Virus record (IMG/VR): IMGVR_UViG_3300047322_000085
Span: 1 to 36,823 of that record
Source of the DNA: a virus
Strand: one strand, 5' to 3'
DNA: 36,823 nucleotides
Shown here: in pieces, positions 23,169-30,029 of the stretch
Layout of the letters: each line of letters starts with the position of its first letter
Numbering within the stretch: position 1 is the stretch's first letter
Program-made: the position numbers and the translations under genes
The notes under the pieces: generated by a model
The model's input: the letters and a program-made list of their open reading frames with translations, nothing else
Told to the model about the DNA's origin: nothing
Database searches by the model: none

Positions 23169-23404
23169 ACCTGATCCTTCGCTACCTGATGAACTGGCTA
23201 ATCCTGCTCGATCAGGCGCTCAACACACTTGCAGCCGGCTCCCCGAACGAAACCATCAGTGAGCGTGCGGCGAAGGCGCGCAACGCCGGTCGCAGGTGGG
23301 GCTGCGTTCTTTGCCGGTTCCTCAACTGGATCAACCCTGGCCACTGCGATAACGCTCTCACATCAACCATCGGCGACGACGCCGTAATTCCTGACGGTAA
23401 ATAA
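23165..23404 (+). CDS. Small conserved lysis-region protein of unknown function
   Basis: A 79-residue protein with a short hydrophobic start (LILRYLMNWLILLDQALNTL) and the stretch GSPNETISERAAKARNAGRR, a pattern I associate with small proteins next to phage lysis genes. Several cysteines and tryptophans follow (WGCVLCRFLNWINPGHC). It starts in ATGA overlap with the gene before it. It does not look like an Rz or Rz1 spanin: there is no coiled-coil periplasmic domain and no lipobox. A membrane-associated helper role is possible but unproven. Confidence 0.65.
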   Translation: MNLILRYLMNWLILLDQALNTLAAGSPNETISERAAKARNAGRRWGCVLCRFLNWINPGHCDNALTSTIGDDAVIPDGK

Positions 23405-23406
23405 CC

Positions 23407-24231
23407 ATGAAGAAACTCTTTGGTGCGCTTCTTGCGCTTGTCTCGTCGGCCGCCATTTCGGCCACGCTCAATCCTATCCAATTGCTGAACCCGACTGGCT
23501 CGACATCCGGGCAGGTGATTATCTCGACCGGCTCCGGCACGGCGCCCGCATGGAGCAACGTCCCCGCAACGGCCTTGGCGTCTCAGTCGGCTAACTCGGT
23601 CATTGCCAACGTCACAGGCTCTGCTGCATCGCCGACGGTATTCGTCATGCCTTCATGCAGCGCGGCCGGCAATAATTTGCAGTGGACAAGCGGGGCAGGC
23701 TTCACGTGTGCTACCGGTTATGCGCAGCTCGCGTCGCCGACGTTCACAGGAACTGTCACAACGGCTGCTCTGACGGCTACTGGAGCGATCACCCCGAGTC
23801 AGACGGCAGGCATCGTCGGCACCACGACGAACAACAATGCGAATTCGGGGAGCATCGGCGAGCATGTATCGAACAGCGCGACCGGTGCGAGCCTGTCGAA
23901 CTCAACCGTAGTCAACGGAACTAGCATATCTCTTACAGCAGGCGATTGGGATGCCATCGCTCAATGCCGCTTCAACACAACAACTGCCACTATCGCGAGC
24001 GGGGCCGTAGGCATCAGCACGACTTCGGCGACGTACGGGGCATTCGGCACAATCGGCAATTTTGTGAACACGAACAACAGCGTCGCGACGACAAATACGT
24101 TCTATGCCAACACCATCCCCGTCCGCTTGAGCTTGTCGGCAACGACCACGATCTACGCTGTTACATCGGCGACGTTTGCTGCGGGAACTGTCACGGTTGA
24201 CTGCTTTATCCGCGCTCGCCGCGTGCGCTAG
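23407..24231 (+). CDS. Secreted tail-fibre-like protein
   Basis: A 274-residue protein that begins with a signal peptide (MKKLFGALLALVSSAAISA, likely cut near residue 18-19), unusual for a phage fibre. The body is Ser/Thr/Ala/Asn-rich with fibre motifs: NPTGSTSGQVIISTG, ASPTFTGTVTTAA, and a C-terminal beta domain (SISLTAGDWDAIAQCRF to the end) like the tip domains of tail fibres. Export would place it in the periplasm or outside the cell. It could coat the cell, block receptors, help lysis or bind virions after release. It closes the rightward late operon, and its last bases overlap the convergent methyltransferase stop. Confidence 0.8.
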   Translation: MKKLFGALLALVSSAAISATLNPIQLLNPTGSTSGQVIISTGSGTAPAWSNVPATALASQSANSVIANVTGSAASPTVFVMPSCSAAGNNLQWTSGAGFTCATGYAQLASPTFTGTVTTAALTATGAITPSQTAGIVGTTTNNNANSGSIGEHVSNSATGASLSNSTVVNGTSISLTAGDWDAIAQCRFNTTTATIASGAVGISTTSATYGAFGTIGNFVNTNNSVATTNTFYANTIPVRLSLSATTTIYAVTSATFAAGTVTVDCFIRARRVR

Positions 24232-25193
24232 ATCGCTTCTGCGACGGCAACGAAGTTCATCACGCAGAACATCTGCTCAGGGTCTTGCGTCGTCGCGCGC
24301 ATCACCTTGAGCAGTTTCGTCGCACTCCGCACCTTCCGTCTGATCTCGTCCGAGGGATAGGCAATGCTCTCAAGCTTTGCGATCGCTTCGTCGAATTTGC
24401 CTAGTTCTGCATCCGTGGCATCGCGCCGGCTGATTGTCCTGAAGCCGAGACGGTTAAGCAGCGCTTCGACCTCAACTTTGCACAGCCATTCATTCACATC
24501 ATCGTAAGCGCCATCGAAGTGCGCGGCATGGTATTCGGCTGCGCTTTCCCGGTCGAGCAGAATCATGCCCGGCAGCGCATAGTGCGGCTCTTTCAACATG
24601 AACAGAGGGAAGTACGGGTTGCCTGACTTTATGATGATCTTCCCGCCCTTCTTCAGCTTCGAGCGCGCAACCTTGAAAGTTTCCTCGATGGACGGCACGT
24701 GCTCCAGCACATCGAACAGGAACACGTAATCGAAATTAGCCGGTAGATCGCCGGTTACGGTTTCATCGAGTACTGACCCCGCCCGGATTGATGGCGGGTG
24801 ACCGAATGCAGAAAGGATATTGTTTCCGTTAAAGGCTCGTGGCTCACTGTATTCGATGCCGACGGCAGTTGATGCGCCGAGCTTTAATGCAGCACGCATG
24901 GCGTGCCCCGATGCACAGCCAATATCAAGCACGCGTGCGCCGTTCAGATCAAGACCTAGATCGCTCTGCAGATCAGACACCATCCGTAGCACCGCCTGGA
25001 AGGCGCCCATCTCCGATTCGAAACCGAGGTATGCCAGCTTGTTATCGCGCTGGCTGTCGCGCAGGTGGTGAATGTACAGCCGGGTAAAGCCGATGTCTGT
25101 CTCATAGTGCTCAACGATCCGCTGCGCAGCGTCTTCGGCATCATGGTCGAAGTCCGCAAACATTGCCTCGTTTGACTTGTACATCCACGCCAT
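24228..25193 (-). CDS. Class I SAM-dependent methyltransferase (likely lysogenic-conversion gene)
   Basis: A 321-residue Rossmann-fold methyltransferase. The SAM-binding motif I is VLDIGCASGHA (88-98), the acidic end of strand 2 is E114 (VGIEYSE), and motif III/IV is FDYVFLFDVLEHVPS (154-168). The C-terminal part is larger than in small metabolic methyltransferases and resembles enzymes acting on sugars or lipids of surface glycans, though the substrate cannot be read. It is transcribed against the late genes from an AT-rich leader (25194-25290) and, in an integrated prophage, would lie at the edge beside the attachment site. It looks less GC-rich than its neighbours. Ribosome binding site: GAGAAAGAGAC before ATG 25193. 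Confidence 0.85.
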   Translation of the reverse strand: MAWMYKSNEAMFADFDHDAEDAAQRIVEHYETDIGFTRLYIHHLRDSQRDNKLAYLGFESEMGAFQAVLRMVSDLQSDLGLDLNGARVLDIGCASGHAMRAALKLGASTAVGIEYSEPRAFNGNNILSAFGHPPSIRAGSVLDETVTGDLPANFDYVFLFDVLEHVPSIEETFKVARSKLKKGGKIIIKSGNPYFPLFMLKEPHYALPGMILLDRESAAEYHAAHFDGAYDDVNEWLCKVEVEALLNRLGFRTISRRDATDAELGKFDEAIAKLESIAYPSDEIRRKVRSATKLLKVMRATTQDPEQMFCVMNFVAVAEAI

Positions 25194-25508
25194 GTCTCTT
25201 TCTCTCTATCTCTGTCTGTTCAGAATCGCTTTAAAAGCGTTGCGCAGTGTACAACATTTGAAAATATAGATTCCTTCAGAAGATTTACGATTCGCCCATC
25301 AATTTCACTCTAAGACTCGGCTTTACGGGCGATGAGGCGAGGGAGCAAGGCGAAAAGACGGAATATCGCCTTCCCGGCTTCTAATATTTCCCATACACTT
25401 CCCGCAAAACCGCGCCAGAGCTTGCCTGTCCAGTCAAGTAGTTGTTTTGTCATTTTTGGCCCCCAAAAGGCCCCACATTACCTAGAAAGTCAATGTCTGC
25501 GGGGGTTA
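25194..25508. other. AT-rich non-coding stretch: methyltransferase promoter region and left side of attP
   Basis: No gene is supported here. The first 140 bases are AT-rich and hold the upstream region of the methyltransferase. Possible minus-strand -10 elements include TATATT (complement of 25264-25269) and TTTAAA near 25230, but no good -35 accompanies them. Further right is the pair GGCCCCC AAAA GGCCCC near 25460-25475, of uncertain meaning. Confidence 0.4.
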
Positions 25509-25530
25509 TCGAGTCCGGTCCCCGGCACCA
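25509..25530 (+). other. Phage attachment core: 3' end of a tRNA (attP candidate)
   Basis: These 22 bases read as the last part of a tRNA gene: TCGAGT of the T loop, CCGGT as the 3' side of the T stem, CCCCGGC as the 3' acceptor strand, the discriminator A and the encoded CCA. The matching 5' acceptor (GCCGGGG) and the rest of the tRNA are absent, which is what is expected of a phage copy used to restore the host gene on integration. The sequence fits a tRNA-Leu end best, but the isoacceptor is uncertain. It lies 144 bases before the integrase start, in the same orientation. Confidence 0.75.
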
Positions 25531-25636
25531 CGACCGTTTCCGGTCCATTCCACTTTATACAGAAAATCAAGGAAATCAAGGGCCTCTTGCGTAGGTGTAT
25601 TTCCGCTGTTTGCCTCTTTAAATGGATCTTTATACA
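25514..25636 (+). repeat. Short direct repeats around the attachment core (possible integrase arm sites)
   Basis: Three repeat sets lie between core and integrase: TCCGGTCC at 25514-25521 and 25539-25546; the perfect tandem AAATCAAGG at 25564-25572 and 25573-25581; and CTTTATACA at 25553-25561 and 25628-25636. Their position suits arm-type binding sites of a tyrosine integrase or sites of the excisionase. This is inference from placement. Confidence 0.45.
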
Positions 25637-25673
25637 CTGGCGGCCCCAATGCAGCCCCACGCGAGGCCCCACA

Positions 25674-26672
25674 GTGGCATCCATTACCCCATGCAAGGCC
25701 GGATATCGAGCCCAGATCAAGATAGGTCAGGTTCGTGATTCAGCGACGTTCCGCACTCAGCGTGAAGCCAAGGCATGGGCCGCCGCACGCGAGTCCGAGA
25801 TACGCGCTCAGAAGGACATGGCGCCCGGCGAACTGCATACCGTGTCGGACGCTTTCAAGCGATACATACGAGATGTGTCGAGCACCAAACAGGGCGAACA
25901 GAAAGAGGCGTTGAGACTGCAGGCATTCGAACGCGACTTCCCGCATCTGGCCTCCCTCAAGTTGGCGGAATTCAAAACGCCGCAACTGGCCGAGTGGCGC
26001 GATGCCAGGCTGAAGAAAGTCAAGCCTGGTTCAGTCGTTCGCGACATCAACCTGATTCGCAATGTGTTCTACACCGCGCGCGATGAATGGCACTGGCTGA
26101 CGCACAACCCGTTCGCCGGCTTCAAGATTCCGCAGGAAGGGGCGCCGCGAGACCGCCGCGTCGATCCATGGAAAGAGGTAAGGCCTATCTGCAGGGCGCT
26201 CGGGTATCGGGCGGGGCATGCACCTGTGACGAAGAGTCAGGAGGTTGCCCTGGCGTTTCTGTTGGCTCTCAGAACGGCCATGCGTGCTGGCGAGTTGCTG
26301 CAGCTAGGAAAGGACAACTGCGACCTGAAAAAGCGCGTCGCGACGGTCAGGCACAAGATGCAGCATGTGACCGGTCGACCGCGGCTGATCCCAATGACAC
26401 GCCATGCGGTACGGCTGCTGGCGCCTGTTTCAGATCGGGACCGATTCTTTACGGTCGATTCCGGGACTCTGGAGACGCTGTTCCGGCGGGCAAAGCTGAG
26501 ACTGAAGATTGATGGCCTGCATTTTCACGATAGCCGGGCCGAAGCTTTGACGCGGCTCGCGCGAAAGGTGGACGTGCTGACGCTTTCGAAAATCAGCGGT
26601 CACACCGATCTGCGCATGCTCAGTTCGGTTTATTACAGAGAGTCGGCCGAAGATATAGCGGCGCGCATTTAG
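25674..26672 (+). CDS. int: Tyrosine-family site-specific integrase
   Basis: A 332-residue integrase using GTG 25674 with GAGG seven bases upstream. The N-terminal arm-binding part (SITPCKAGYRAQIKIGQVRD) is followed by a SAM-like core-binding domain (PHLASLKLAEFKTPQLAEWR) and the catalytic domain. Of the catalytic residues, the first Arg lies in LRTAMRAGELLQL, the HxxR-type box is HFHDSRAEALTRLA, H follows in KISGHTDLRML, and the nucleophile Tyr is in SSVYYRES near the end. It would recombine attP with the tRNA-borne attB. The frame is open back to 25332, but that region contains the attachment core and codes poorly. The convergent excisionase-like gene overlaps its stop by four bases. Confidence 0.9.
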   Translation: MASITPCKAGYRAQIKIGQVRDSATFRTQREAKAWAAARESEIRAQKDMAPGELHTVSDAFKRYIRDVSSTKQGEQKEALRLQAFERDFPHLASLKLAEFKTPQLAEWRDARLKKVKPGSVVRDINLIRNVFYTARDEWHWLTHNPFAGFKIPQEGAPRDRRVDPWKEVRPICRALGYRAGHAPVTKSQEVALAFLLALRTAMRAGELLQLGKDNCDLKKRVATVRHKMQHVTGRPRLIPMTRHAVRLLAPVSDRDRFFTVDSGTLETLFRRAKLRLKIDGLHFHDSRAEALTRLARKVDVLTLSKISGHTDLRMLSSVYYRESAEDIAARI

Positions 26673-26878
26673 TGTGGCCGCAGCACGGCGTCTATCTGCT
26701 CAATGGGGATCAGTCCACATCGGTTCAGCTTCAGCGTGCCAGCCTTGATCATGTTGTGGATCGTGCGCGCGCTAACCCCCAGCATGTCGGCCGCCTGCTT
26801 CTGGTTGACGTGCGGCGGCCTGGGGTGACGCTCGGCATATCGTTGGATTGCCCGCTCCAACAGTTCGATTTCGCTCAT
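26669..26878 (-). CDS. Excisionase-like helix-turn-helix protein
   Basis: A 69-residue protein with a MerR/excisionase-type helix-turn-helix: NQKQAADMLGVSARTIHNMI (25-44), then GTLKLNRCGLIPIEQIDAVL, the wing and recognition pattern of the HTH_17 group. It sits directly beyond the integrase on the opposite strand at the far end of the leftward early operon, so it would be made on induction and not in the quiet lysogen, as expected of a directionality factor that bends attachment DNA and reverses integrase. It could instead be a transcription regulator. ATG 26878 overlaps the previous stop (ATGA). Confidence 0.75.
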   Translation of the reverse strand: MSEIELLERAIQRYAERHPRPPHVNQKQAADMLGVSARTIHNMIKAGTLKLNRCGLIPIEQIDAVLRPH

Positions 26879-27297
26879 GCTGCTCTCCGCTCATATTCTC
26901 CAAACAGCGCCGCGACCAGTGGGTCACGAAACGCCGGCCGTGCCAGTTCTTTCCTGATCCGCTCGCGCCGTTCGGCGTCTGCTTTTTCCATCTTCGTTTT
27001 GGCGTGCCGCGCCTTGTATGCGCGGTTCTTCGCTCGCCGTTCCTCGGCCGTCTGATTAGGCGGCTTGGGCGCATCGGTGCCGGGTCCAAAAATGAACCGG
27101 GCTACATACCGATAACTCCGGCCCTCCAGCTTCCATCCCTTGATGTGCACGTTGCCCTCAGTCTGAAGCACGTCTAGCACGTCCCTGACACATGGCTGGG
27201 ATATTCCGGAAGCAACGGATATCTCCGGGATGGTCATTGCGCGCCGTTTGATTACGGCGCTCACGTGGGCGATGTTTTCTGCGCGTGGTTTGCTCAT
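26875..27297 (-). CDS. Winged-helix DNA-binding protein with basic tail
   Basis: A 140-residue protein. Residues 8-75 form a winged helix (MTIPEISVASGISQPCVRDV, followed by HIKGWKLEGRSYRYVARFIF as the wing), the rest a strongly basic helical tail (NQTAEERRAKNRAYKARHAK and beyond) ending in PLVAALFGEYERRAA. Similar proteins occur in early regions of phages, where their role is not established. The start is ATG 27297, with GGGAG nine bases upstream and an ATGA overlap with the preceding gene. It might regulate early or excision genes. Confidence 0.65.
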   Translation of the reverse strand: MSKPRAENIAHVSAVIKRRAMTIPEISVASGISQPCVRDVLDVLQTEGNVHIKGWKLEGRSYRYVARFIFGPGTDAPKPPNQTAEERRAKNRAYKARHAKTKMEKADAERRERIRKELARPAFRDPLVAALFGEYERRAA

Positions 27298-27722
27298 TGC
27301 TGCTCTCCCGCTTTCTGTGACAGGGCGGCGATAGCGATGCGCTGCGCCCATGTCGGATCGAGCATTAGCTCAATGTGCTCTTGGTCAGCGATTTGCCGCA
27401 GGGCAGATTCCAACGCATCCCGCCCGTCTCCGGCGGCAATGATTTCCCTGACGCAATCATAGAAGTCGCCCCAATAGAACTCTGGCGAAGCCTCGCTACC
27501 TTCCTTAATCCACTTCCGGGCGATTTCCGTCATGCGCTGAGCATCTACCGCCACCGCCTCTTTCCCTGCTGCCGCGAGTAGAGCGTCGCGCTCGGACTCA
27601 AGGGCGGTGAGGCGGGCGGCTTGCTGCTCGATCAGGTCGGCGGCATTGCGCATGGCATCCAAGTCGCCCGCGTCATGCCAGTCGTCGTTATCACGCAAGC
27701 GCTTAATCAGGTCTTCAAGCAT
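27294..27722 (-). CDS. Hypothetical early protein with coiled coil (Ea22-like style)
   Basis: A 142-residue acidic, helical protein. MRNAADLIEQQAARLTALES and ERDALLAAAGKEAVA form a short coiled coil typical of many phage early proteins of the Ead/Ea22 type, whose function is unknown. A second half with aromatic residues (FYWGDFYDCVREIIAAGDGR) follows. It overlaps the start of the winged-helix gene by four bases. It is likely an accessory protein acting on the host after induction, but no target is known. Confidence 0.6.
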   Translation of the reverse strand: MLEDLIKRLRDNDDWHDAGDLDAMRNAADLIEQQAARLTALESERDALLAAAGKEAVAVDAQRMTEIARKWIKEGSEASPEFYWGDFYDCVREIIAAGDGRDALESALRQIADQEHIELMLDPTWAQRIAIAALSQKAGEQQ

Positions 27723-27749
27723 TATTTGTCTCCTTGGCGAGGGCGCGGA

Positions 27750-28346
27750 TCATTGCTCCAACTCCTTTTCTGCTTGTGCGAGCGCGGCATTCAGTTCTGT
27801 CATCGCATCGTGCGATCCGCCGGCGCGATCCGGGTGATGCTGTGCCGCGCGGCGTCGGTACTCAGCGCGGACAGCAGCAAGATCGCTCACGTCAGGGCCG
27901 ACGCCGATCACTTCGCGCCAATGGCGTTTTGCGCCGGGTGCCGGCAGCGCGGTAAAGCCGGTGAACGCTGCTTCCAGCATGTCGCCAGTGCCCCAGCGTG
28001 CGATACCGCGCAGTGCGTCGATCGTCTTCGCGATGGCGTGCATGTTGTGCTCGACCCAATCCCATCGGTCGCAGGCAAAGCACACTTGCTTGCCGTTGTA
28101 GGTGAAGTAGACGGCGACGCCTTCATCTTCGATCTTCCTGTAGCTCGCGTATGGCAGACCGTCCTGCCGCAAAGGAATGTTCGTCGAGATCACGAGGTTC
28201 CTGCCGCCTAGCCGGCGAACTTCCGCAACCAGGTTATCGCGCGCTACGGCGAACGACGTCGAGAACGCAGCGCGGGCACGACGGTACGACGCAGTGCGCT
28301 TGCGCCCCACGGGCCATTGCAGTGGATATGCAGTGGTGTCGCTCAC
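27750..28346 (-). CDS. J-domain (DnaJ-like) protein
   Basis: A 198-residue protein with a C-terminal J domain: AAVRAEYRRRAAQHHPDRAG contains the HPD tripeptide at 171-173, and SHDAMTELNAALAQAEKEL completes the helical hairpin. The N-terminal 130 residues (YRRARAAFSTSFAVARDNLV, RKIEDEGVAVYFTYNGKQVC, FACDRWDWVEHNMHAIAKTI) form a separate domain. J domains stimulate host DnaK ATPase, so this protein may recruit DnaK to a phage complex, as lambda does in origin activation by other means. The start is GTG 28346 with GGAGG seven bases upstream, overlapping the Lar-like stop. Confidence 0.8.
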   Translation of the reverse strand: MSDTTAYPLQWPVGRKRTASYRRARAAFSTSFAVARDNLVAEVRRLGGRNLVISTNIPLRQDGLPYASYRKIEDEGVAVYFTYNGKQVCFACDRWDWVEHNMHAIAKTIDALRGIARWGTGDMLEAAFTGFTALPAPGAKRHWREVIGVGPDVSDLAAVRAEYRRRAAQHHPDRAGGSHDAMTELNAALAQAEKELEQ

Positions 28347-28906
28347 GATTTCCCTCCGCTCACAGGTTGCGCGGCGAGAAGGGCGCGCAGGTCACCGACA
28401 AAGCCGTCGATGTTCTTGCGCGAGATAGCCTCCCCGAGTTCAGTCGTCCACTCGGACCAGCGCAGAAACAATTCTTCAACGTCGCGCCCAGAAAGAAACG
28501 CCGCCCGCTCGTCCTGCTCGGCAGATTGCGCGGGCTGTTGTGGGGCGGCGAGATAGAGTTGCGTCCCGACTTCGAGTGGGCGCGTTGCCTCGATGATCGT
28601 TCCAATGTCGTCAGGATTGTCACGGACAATCGCCACCGGCTCCGCCGCCACCTTTTCGGCGGTGAGTGCGGCGCGGCGATTCCAGGCGCGAATGGCTGCG
28701 GCGTTGCCGGGAGTTTCCTCGTCGTCGTCGTCCTGCATGCCGACCGGTCCACGCATACAGCAAGCTTCATGTTCGCCGACGCTGCTGTCGCATTGAACGA
28801 AGCAAGCGGTGTAGTCAAGCCGCTCAACGAATAGATCGGTGCCGCCACAGAACGGGCACGGCTTCAGTTCCTCACCGCTCGGCGAAGTGTGATTTGTCGT
28901 GTTCAT
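28343..28906 (-). CDS. Lar-like restriction alleviation protein
   Basis: A 187-residue protein whose N terminus carries a Lar-type zinc-ribbon signature: LKPCPFCGGTDLFVERLD (first CxxC pair at C17 and C20), a CDSS...HEACCMRGP segment and AIRAWNRRA. Lar of the Rac prophage eases type I restriction by altering EcoKI behaviour. Here a C-terminal extension of about 110 residues with an acidic helix (DERAAFLSGRDVEELFLRWS) is present. Proteins with this N terminus are common in phages and not all are tested, so the anti-restriction role is inference. ATGA overlap with the gene before it. Confidence 0.7.
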   Translation of the reverse strand: MNTTNHTSPSGEELKPCPFCGGTDLFVERLDYTACFVQCDSSVGEHEACCMRGPVGMQDDDDEETPGNAAAIRAWNRRAALTAEKVAAEPVAIVRDNPDDIGTIIEATRPLEVGTQLYLAAPQQPAQSAEQDERAAFLSGRDVEELFLRWSEWTTELGEAISRKNIDGFVGDLRALLAAQPVSGGKS

Positions 28907-29649
28907 TTGCTGTCCTTTGCGCGGGCGGCGTCGATAGCGCGATTCACTGCGAGCGCGAATTCATCATCTGTCGGGGGCATGCCAACGCACCGCAGGCTCA
29001 GATACGATTCGCTGCTAGTTTCGACGACCTGGCACATCAGAACGCCCCAAAGCGCTTTCATTCGCTCCGTAGCATCAGTCACCGCCTCGTCTGCTTGCTC
29101 GGCGTCACCGCACTTCACCGGCTGGTCAAGGCGCGTATCGCAGATGAAATCAACCGCCGCCGCGATCTTTTCATCGTCCGTTCGGGTGTCGCTATCGCGT
29201 GCCGCAAGTGCCTGGCGGGCCAACTCTAGAACGTGCTCGCTCGCCTGGACGGGCGCGCCGCTTATGAAGCGCTCACGCGCTGTACCGAATTCCGCTTGCT
29301 CGCACGATTGCGCGGGAGCGGTGGAGAGAGCTTCAAGCGCATCTTCAATCGCCGTGTTGTAGCCAAAGCGGTACTGCGATTCTGGCTCATCGGTCGGTCC
29401 GCACTCGCCCTCGGGCCACGGCTGGAATAGCGCGCGGATTTGCTCAGTCGCCGTGCACCCGCCTGAAGATAGCCGGGCTGCGGCAGCTTCCAGCATCGTG
29501 CGAGCATGCCCACCGACACCATGCGGAACAAGCGATCCGGTCGCATCTAGGTCAAGCAGCGCCGTGATAGCGCTGACCAGTTTGGCGTTATCGCCGTTGA
29601 ATTTGTCCGTCATAGCCTCTCCAGCGATCTTGGTAGTGGTGGTATTCAT
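28903..29649 (-). CDS. Hypothetical early protein
   Basis: A 248-residue acidic, largely helical protein without membrane segments. Parts such as EQIRALFQPWPEGECGPTDE and DDEKIAAAVDFICDTRLDQP suggest several small helical units, perhaps fused modules of the early phage type. Two starts are possible: ATG 29649, overlapping the upstream stop, and ATG 29613 (MTDKFNGDN), which has the better ribosome binding site GGAGAGG. No function is recognised. Confidence 0.6.
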   Translation of the reverse strand: MNTTTTKIAGEAMTDKFNGDNAKLVSAITALLDLDATGSLVPHGVGGHARTMLEAAAARLSSGGCTATEQIRALFQPWPEGECGPTDEPESQYRFGYNTAIEDALEALSTAPAQSCEQAEFGTARERFISGAPVQASEHVLELARQALAARDSDTRTDDEKIAAAVDFICDTRLDQPVKCGDAEQADEAVTDATERMKALWGVLMCQVVETSSESYLSLRCVGMPPTDDEFALAVNRAIDAARAKDSK

Positions 29650-30008
29650 GCCGTCTCGTCAGCGTGCGTCGCCCAAACCGCAAACGGGCCGTCTTCGTTG
29701 TCGCAGATGTCGATCAGCCACCAACCAGGCGGCGGTGACGGGTCCCATTCGGATATGTCGCCGTTGCCGTTGTCGAAGTACGAGACGTATGCCGGGTGTT
29801 CCAACGGCTCCGTTTCGAGGTAGACGATTTGCGTCTGGATGCCAGCACGCCGCTCAAGATCGGCCCATTGCTCTTTCGTGCAATGTTCGGCGCCGTCCAT
29901 CGTCACTTGCCAGAAGTGAATGAGATCGGGATGGCTCCAGTAGCCGTTTTCGTCGCGAGTGACGGGGATTTTCTGAAGGAGCTTCACTGCGTCTGTATCG
30001 GTATTCAT
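29646..30008 (-). CDS. Hypothetical early protein
   Basis: A 120-residue acidic protein rich in aromatic residues (DLIHFWQVTMDGAEHCTKEQ, HPAYVSYFDNGNGDISEWD, PPPGWWLIDICDNEDGPFAV). The acidic surface and aromatic content are reminiscent of small inhibitors or DNA mimics, but no family is recognised and that similarity is loose. AAGGA lies about seven bases before ATG 30008. The stop overlaps the next start. Confidence 0.6.
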   Translation of the reverse strand: MNTDTDAVKLLQKIPVTRDENGYWSHPDLIHFWQVTMDGAEHCTKEQWADLERRAGIQTQIVYLETEPLEHPAYVSYFDNGNGDISEWDPSPPPGWWLIDICDNEDGPFAVWATHADETA

Positions 30009-30029
30009 GTCGGGTTCCTTGCGGGTGGG

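Noticed and set aside
25332-25673. Upstream extension of the integrase frame
   Set aside because: It contains the attachment core and repeats, codes poorly and has no ribosome binding site at 25332. GTG 25674 has GAGG upstream and begins the recognisable protein.
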